A stretch of 64,000 nt of DNA, taken from contig OY747710.1 of NCBI GenBank assembly GCA_963556495.2, positions 38,983,000 through 39,046,999 on the forward strand, given 5' to 3'. The notes below the pieces were generated by a model that saw only the letters and a program-made list of their open reading frames with translations, made no database searches and had not been told where the DNA came from. The position numbers were made by a program, and so were the translations under genes. Positions 58,252 through 64,000 of this stretch are shown in pieces (position 1 is the stretch's first letter; every line of letters begins with the position of its first letter). Source of the stretch: Valencia hispanica. Its lineage: Eukaryota; Chordata; Actinopteri; Cyprinodontiformes; Valenciidae.

Positions 58252-58554
58252 GTTTTAGGTATCAAGATGAGGCATTTGAACCTAAGAAGCCTGTAGCAAC
58301 TGTCAAGCATGGTGGCGAGAGTAGCATGCTGAGGGGGCTCCCTCTTCCTTCAGGCAGCTCTGCTATTATTTCCTTTTTGTACATACAGAAGTCTAACAAG
58401 TGGACCTCTGATCAGACAAATTTACATAAAAATGTAGACTTCCCTTATAGATTCAAATAAGGATTTGATCATTTACATATATAGTTTATGTGAGCTGTGT
58501 TTCTTCTTTTTTTTCTCCTGTTCCTTATGTTTATAGTGTGATGTGTTTATGTTC
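58252..58554. other. Intron, possible Tc1-like scrap
   Basis: ACTGTCAAGCATGGTGGCGAGAGTAGCATGCTGAGGGGG resembles the VKHGGGSVMLWG segment of a Tc1 transposase, too short for certainty; the rest is unrecognised. Confidence 0.35.
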
Positions 58555-58745
58555 CAAACATCCATCTGGTGCCTAGATGAGCAGCCACACCCTGGACAGA
58601 TCCAGCGCAGTCGCAGCACGGAGACACACAGGACAGACAACCATGCACGTACACATTCACGCCTAAGGGCAAAAAGCAATTAACCTAACAGAGGTCAGGA
58701 CTGGAAGCTGGAAACCATGGCAATAGTGCTAAGGCAACCTTGCTA
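58555..58745 (+). repeat. Second copy of the 4139-4447 dispersed repeat
   Basis: CACACCCTGGACAGATCCAG, GGAGACACACAGGACAGACAACC, CATTCACGCCTAAGGGC and CAATTAACCTAACAG match the same ordered words as at 4139-4447 with internal loss. Confidence 0.6.
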
Positions 58746-58746
58746 A

Positions 58747-58793
58747 CGATAGATAGATAGATGGATAGATTGATGGATAGATGGATGGATGCT
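58747..58793. repeat. GATA/GATG microsatellite
   Basis: Imperfect ATAG/GATG units directly at the end of the dispersed repeat. Confidence 0.8.
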
Positions 58794-59574
58794 GTATTAT
58801 CATTTCATCTGAGAACAGAACAGTTGAATAAATCATTAAAAGCTTAATGTTAATAATATCCGTGCCCATTGTTGGTGTTTGTTCACTTTTGTTCACTGCA
58901 GCTGTGCCTCAACCTGCCATATAATGACTTTTGTTTGTCTTTATTAATAAGTGGCACATCTCTCCGTGTAACTATTTGTTTCTTCAACCCATTTTTTTAT
59001 TTTTTTGCATAAAAGTCTTTTTGTTTGAATAAATTCCACCCAACTTTCCTGCGCAACTTGACTTATGGCGCTCCTATCTGTTCAGGTTACTGTCAGTTAA
59101 AACGCGCAGAGCGGTCCTCGCGCTCTCCGATGCCGGATTACACTGCAGGCAGAAACGGCAGCTTCTTGATTATGAGCGGCTGACATTTAGTGTGTTTCCT
59201 GAAAATATGACTAAAGTTTGCTCAGCTGTGTGTGGGAGGACGCCTTAATATACCAGGAAACAAACAAATATTGTTTTGTATTCTGGAGGGGGGATTTTTA
59301 TGTGTGTGTGTGTGTGTGTGTGTTTTTTTTTTTTTTCTTGCAGCCTGGTAAGAGTCTACTTGTAAAGGTTCGAGTTTAAAGCTGAAATGATCCCACAATA
59401 GGAGGTTTGTAAACAACAATGATTCATCCTCCTCGCTTCTATTACACATAAAACGGTGTTTGGGACCGAGTTTTGTTTTCCTGGCCAACTCAAACTCCTC
59501 CATCCATCTGAGAAAATGTTGAAAAGTAGACCGTGGAGGGTATTTACCCTGCCTCACCATATTACCGTACTACT
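58794..59574. other. Intron, nothing recognised
   Basis: Includes a GT microsatellite at 59302-59322 followed by a T-run. No gene or transposon identified. Confidence 0.5.
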
Positions 59575-60545
59575 TCTTCCATATTTTATCACGTTACAAG
59601 CATATACTTCGATGTGTTTCATTTAGATTTTATGCAATAGACTAATGCAAAGGAGGGAGCAATTACGTAGTGGAAGGAAATTGATCGATGGATTTCAAAA
59701 TGTTTAGCAAAGATCATAAAAGTCTGGTGTGCTTTTAGTATTTAGACCCCACGAGTCAAAACATTGTAGATGTTCGCTTCACTACAATTACAGCTACAAG
59801 TATTTCAGAGTACATCTTGGCTTTGTCTGTCTAGAAACGGACATTTTGGTTCCCTACCAGATGACTCAATCAGATTTGATGATGAGCATCTGTGGACATC
59901 ATTTTTTAGGTCTTGCCACAGATTTGAAATGCATTTAAGTCTAAACTTTGACAGAGCAATTCTAACATATGTATACGCTTTGATCTAAACTATTACATTG
60001 TAAGTCGCTTGAAGATGAACCTTTTGCCACTGTTTCGAGTCTATTGAAACCTCTCCATCTAATCAACTGTGATCAGCAACTCTAAGCTTTCCTCGTTGAA
60101 GAAAAACATCGCCCACAGCATGATGCTGCCTCCATCATGTTTCTAAGAACTTGCGTTCTGCACGACTTGTGGCGTTCGTTTCCCACCACACGTTTCTGCT
60201 TTCATCACCTTTTTCCACAAGCAAACCTGAGTTCTTATGGTGTTCTTTCAACATTGACTTTTTTACAGTGTTGCCAGCTTAACCATTCTCCCACCCAGGC
60301 TATAGATCTCTGCAGCTCCTCCAGAGTTACCGCAGGCTTCTTGATTGTTTCTCTAATTAATGCGCTCCTTGCCTGGCTTGGAAAGCACTGGATTTTTTTT
60401 AGGGTTATCAGACTACAGGCGTCTGCACACTCCATTTTTATTTATTTTTTAATCTGGAAAGCCATGTTTCCTTCACAGTTTATACACCACTTCGTGTCGG
60501 TCCTTTGCGTTTGTTTGAGGTGAAAGCATAAGACAATTTGAAAAA
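59575..60545 (-). mobile_element. Decayed Tc1 family A copy
   Basis: Antisense family words in order: ATTTTATCACGTTACAAGCA, GTCTTGCCACAGATTTGAAA, ATACGCTTTGATCTAAACTA, CCACAGCATGATGCTGCCTC, AGCTCCTCCAGAGTTACCGC. The right end is degraded. No open transposase frame remains. Confidence 0.76.
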
Positions 60546-60889
60546 TTTTTAAATTTTCTGTAAAACGTAAAACAAAATGCTGCTTTACAAGCCAAAGAAA
60601 ACCTTTATGAGAGAACTTCTATACTAAGTAACACTGTTGAAGGAACTGTTAAAGAGTTTAATTTATCACAATAAAGCAGATTATGTAAAACGTTAAGATG
60701 CAACATTTTCTTCGACTATCAGACAAAGTTCCACCTTCCAGAGTCACTCATGGATTATTACTGGCCAGTCATCTCTGTTACAGTCCCGAGGGCTTTCCCT
60801 TAGTCTGTGCCCTCGTTCTCTTCTGGTTATTCGTCCTTGGCGTGTTTTCAGCATCTCTCCATCCGTCTCTCCACCCTGTCCTCCTGGTG

Positions 60890-61045
60890 TCAATCTGGCC
60901 GCTGTGTAATTGGTCGCTTTCTGGTCGGCCGACCTGTCCTAGGTGGCGTTGATTCATGGCGTTTGTAAAGGTGACGGTAGCGACTGTCCCAAGCAGACAA
61001 AGTAGAGCCATCACTGGCTGGACCTCAGCTGACCTGCTGCTTTGT
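60890..61045. promoter_or_regulatory. Weak candidate conserved block
   Basis: High-complexity DNA ending at a CA microsatellite; includes GTGTAATTGGTCGC, GCGTTGATTCATGGCG and CAGCTGACCTGCTGC. Inference only. Confidence 0.28.
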
Positions 61046-61048
61046 GCA

Positions 61049-61050
<2 letters not shown>

Positions 61051-61135
<85 letters not shown>

Positions 61136-61158
61136 ACGCACAGACACACACACACACT
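61051..61158. repeat. CA microsatellite, about 100 bp
   Basis: The longest dinucleotide tract in the window; the reverse-strand frame of valine/cysteine repeats is an artefact. Confidence 0.95.
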
Positions 61159-61159
61159 C

Positions 61160-61385
61160 TTGTCTTACTGGGGGTAGTGAGGACCTTCATTGACTTCCAT
61201 TCATTTTAGTGACTGCATTATGCCTAAACCAGACACTTTTCTTAACCCGAACCATTATCGATCTGCTCCTAACCCTGACTAAAACTTAATTCACACCATA
61301 CCTCTAAAACCCACCAGTAGAGCTCAGTAACATTGTCTGAAAGTGAGGACCAGGCAAAGTGTCCTCACTTTATAGGTAGGCTGGT
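61160..61385. repeat. Dispersed fish repeat (GTGAGGACCTTCATTGACTTCC type)
   Basis: Begins GGTAGTGAGGACCTTCATTG, passes through CTAACC-like words (TCCTAACCCTGACTAAAAC) and ends AAAGTGTCCTCACTTTATAGG. The ends are partly complementary (GTGAGGAC/GTCCTCAC). I recall this as a widely dispersed fish repeat, often beside CA tracts; class unknown. Confidence 0.5.
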
Positions 61386-61839
61386 TGAGCGAGGCGGTTA
61401 AAGGTCATCAAGCAGCTCAAACAGAAAAGATTCAGGACACAGTTATTAGAACCTTTTCCTTACTTCTGTTTACTCTGCGGCGCAAATACAAAACCCACAG
61501 GAACATTTACTGACAGTAAATCTAATGAAATAACATCCACTCACTGACGTATATTAAAAAAACACCCTCCTACATGCGCGCTCACACACTCCCTCACCGA
61601 GGCGCCCAGTTATTCACCCCTTCGCTGGTGACCTGGATACACCCAGAACTGACACTTTATCTACTTAGCAGTGTCACCTTCAAAAGCTTCTGACACACAC
61701 ACACACACACACACACATACATACAAACCTCCTGGTTTGTAAAAGAAAAAAAAAAGAAAAGAAAAAAGAATCTCCCCATCCGTGTGCGTGTGTCACGTTT
61801 AGGCCTCCGTGTTTGAGGTTGTGGCTTCGTATCTGTAAT
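61386..61839. other. Intron with CA repeat
   Basis: CA microsatellite at 61694-61716 and an A-rich stretch at 61743-61768. Otherwise unremarkable. Confidence 0.5.
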
Positions 61840-62520
61840 TGAAGGAAATGGGCTGGTTAAAGGATTGTAAAGAGGCCTTTTTGTGGCAACTTGATCATAA
61901 GCTCTGAGTTTTTCATGGTGCTGCCATTGACCCGCTAATTGATTTCGAGAGTATCTCTCTTTGCCTTTCTTGTCTTATACTTTGACACAGTTTAATTGAC
62001 TTTGCCTGCCGTAGTGTCTGTTCAGGTTGATTTCTTTGTCTTTTTTCGTGCGTGTGTGTGCGTGTGTGTGTGTGTCTATACGTCTGAGAACCAATTAGAT
62101 TTTACAGTGAGGCATGCTGAGGTTACAGTTGAGCCTGATTTCGAAATTTAGGGATTACAGCCACAGTGTCCTCAGGATGTAGTCGGGTGCGCGGCTCCCC
62201 TGATTACACAAAACACGTGCTTGCAGGCTTACACTTGCAGCGAGGCTGACCTGTATTACAACGGGTGTAATTGATTGTGTGTGCGCCGGTGTCTCCGTGT
62301 TAAGGTTAATTTCTCTAACTGCTGGTAAGTGCTGTCTGACCGTTCCCCCGGCGGCCTCTCCTAGCTGAAGTATTGCCACTTAGAGACCCCCGGGGCCCCC
62401 CGGCAAAGGCCAGTCTATTGATCCGCTGATCAATAATTGCATCTGGGCCACACGGCGAGCAGGGAGGCTCCTGCACTGACCTGGTGGTGCCACACTAAGA
62501 TTTACACCCTGCAAACGGTT
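61840..62520. promoter_or_regulatory. Extended candidate conserved non-coding region
   Basis: Blocks include 61840-61950 (CTGTAATTGAAGG, CTTGATCATAAGCTC, CGCTAATTGATTTCG), 62090-62290 (CCAATTAGATTTTACAG, GTAATTGATTG) and 62370-62500 (CTATTGATCCGCTGATCAAT then AATTGCATCTGGGCC). A short GT repeat lies at 62050-62074. No coding frame was identified; homeodomain-like cores recur. Confidence 0.42.
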
Positions 62521-62734
62521 GTCAAACTCCGGTCCAGGGATCACTGAAGAGTCCTTAAAGGGGATCCAGAGGGGTCCGGAGCAAAATGAGGTTTACTTCT
62601 GCTGCAGCGGCATTCATTTCTCGCATTTTGGGGACTTAATTCAATGTCTACAGTGAAAATAGTTGTGTTTCATTCATATTTATTCGGACCTTGCTGTAAT
62701 ACTTATTTTGTACAATTTAGTTATCGCATTATTT

Positions 62735-63600
62735 GATTGGGACAGTGCATATTAGTGGACAAAACATGATTTACATGATTGTAAACATGCCGGATCGTAG
62801 CCAAGGGCCAATTTCCATCCGTCGTCCCACGGGATGGGTACATACAGAGTTACAATTTCTTAAAAAATAAAAAATTCACCTTAGAGTTTTACATCAAAGC
62901 CTGTTATAAACAAATTCTAAATTTCATTATCAAAGGGCATTCACTTACACAAAAACAACTTACATACTATCTCGTATCGCAACTTATGTAAGACACAAGA
63001 TTAAAACAAAATAAAAATTAAAAAGGTTTACGGTTGCATAAAATACATGACCTACAGTAAAATACAAATACAAGACTGCAACAGAAAAAAAAAATCCCCA
63101 TGGACATCACTTGTCTATTAAATCAAGTAATGATTACATCTTCATATCTTCTAATGTGTACAACTTTGGTTTGACCTAGGCCAGTTTTTAATTTGAGCTT
63201 TAAAACTATTGTACGTAGAACTTTCTCTCAAAGTTACTGGAAAACTATCCGACTGGCTCCCACATCAGACTGATAAGACTGTCTGACTAAAGGTGGTGCG
63301 CCTGTGTGGTATTATCAGGTCACCTGTGGTGGTGGCACGCATTGTTCTAAATCTATTATCTTTACATTTAATAAATTCCTTTAGTGGTCGAAGAGCTTGG
63401 GAATGTAAAACCTTGTATATTAAACAGGCTGTTTTTAGATTGATCATGTTTGGAAAGTCCAGTAGTCTGTGGTTTTCTAGAACATAACAGTAATGATGGG
63501 GTGTTGGGGTTTTTGTCGAGAATTTCTGAAGCCTTTTCTTAGAGACTTTCTATAACTTTTAGAGTTGTAGGTTGGTGAAGAACAAGACTTTTGGTTATTA
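62735..63600 (-). mobile_element. LINE C-terminal and 3' fragment
   Basis: On the reverse strand, 63447-63265 encodes INLKTACLIYKVLHSQALRP, then LKEFIKCKDN and a RATTTGDLIIPHRRTTFSQT ending. This resembles the C-terminal domain of fish non-LTR retrotransposons. The sequence continues into a 3' region with the reverse complement of GATTGGGACAGTGCATATTA at about 62740. There is no reverse-transcriptase core. Clade undecided. Confidence 0.6.
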
Positions 63601-64000
63601 CAGTTTTAAAAAAAATCATGAAACTTTTTGATTCGGCTGGACTCATCTTGACCATTTCTCTGAAAGCCATTGGCGCTTTCTATAGAAATTTCAGTAGAGT
63701 TTGTGTTGGATGGATGGATGGATGGTTTTGCAGTATAGATATTCTTTGCATGTCTCTCCCATCATTCTCCACTCCAAACAGCATCACTTCTAGTCTCTGC
63801 TTCCCAGTCTTCCTTCTGTTGTTTTATTCCTCTCAGGGAGCCTCCATCTTGTTTCAAATCACAGGCAATAAAGCAGCCTGCCTCTCTGTGTCGATCTCAT
63901 TCTCCCTCCGTCTTCCTGTTAAAGGAATCAGTCAGTCAGAGCGCTCAAAACACATATTAAACAGGCATCAGCCTCTCACCAGGGCCAAATCACGCTGTTC
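63601..64000. other. Intron end of window
   Basis: Contains a GGAT microsatellite at 63707-63725. The last 150 bp (CAATAAAGCAGCCTGCC, GAATCAGTCAGTCAGAGC) are higher in complexity. No exon is visible before the window ends. Confidence 0.5.

Noticed and set aside
60778..61155. Reverse-strand frame with a long Val/Cys repeat
   Set aside because: Translation of the CA microsatellite plus a short unique tail.

Overview
The window looks like vertebrate, most likely teleost (ray-finned fish), nuclear DNA. It has one short conserved C2H2 zinc-finger exon with canonical splice sites. The rest is non-coding sequence crowded with fish-type transposons (Tc1/mariner, hAT-like MITEs, L2-type LINEs) and long CA/GT, CT, TA and ATCC microsatellites. 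There is no bacterial-style gene organisation. The species cannot be named from the sequence.

Host gene. The only host coding sequence I can support is an exon at 1708-1886 (+). It encodes the end of one zinc finger, a linker, a complete C2H2 finger and a conserved tail (…ENPDLAYLHAG). I recognise this as ZNF407 (znf407). I see no continuation of the protein downstream, so 1887-64000 is read as (part of) a very long znf407 intron and 1-1707 as the end of the preceding intron. In human, ZNF407 lies beside TSHZ1, a developmental regulator. A long bystander-gene intron beside such a gene is a typical home for distal enhancers. Many low-repeat blocks with TAATTA-like, TGACAG-like and GATA/CATAAA-like words lie between the transposons (about 6.0, 8.0, 11.2, 15.9-16.2, 17.6, 22.0, 24.2, 26.5-27.0, 35.6, 37.6-38.7, 43.9, 45.9, 47.8, 51.7, 54.6 and 62 kb). 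These are listed as candidate conserved non-coding elements; no alignment could be run.

Mobile DNA. The best-preserved element is a Tc1/mariner-type transposon at 48963-50580 (-). It has TA flanks, matching 27-bp outer inverted repeats and an open 347-codon transposase. Its second Asp and final Glu are 38 residues apart, a DD38E triad as described for the Intruder family. A second, younger-looking Tc1 element (29190-30754) with about 200-bp terminal inverted repeats and a frameshifted DD34E transposase sits inside the reverse-transcriptase domain of a minus-strand L2-type LINE (27589-32051). A 5'-truncated L2 relative lies at 19089-20276. About eleven decayed copies of one Tc1 family, in both orientations, are spread over the window. 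Several carry nested MITEs or LINE tails, giving a readable order of insertion. Near 48.1-50.6 kb a hAT-like MITE and the Intruder-like element both landed in one TA-repeat tract.

Limits. Repeat family names come from remembered consensus features, boundaries of decayed copies are approximate, and the regulatory blocks are inferences from composition and motifs.
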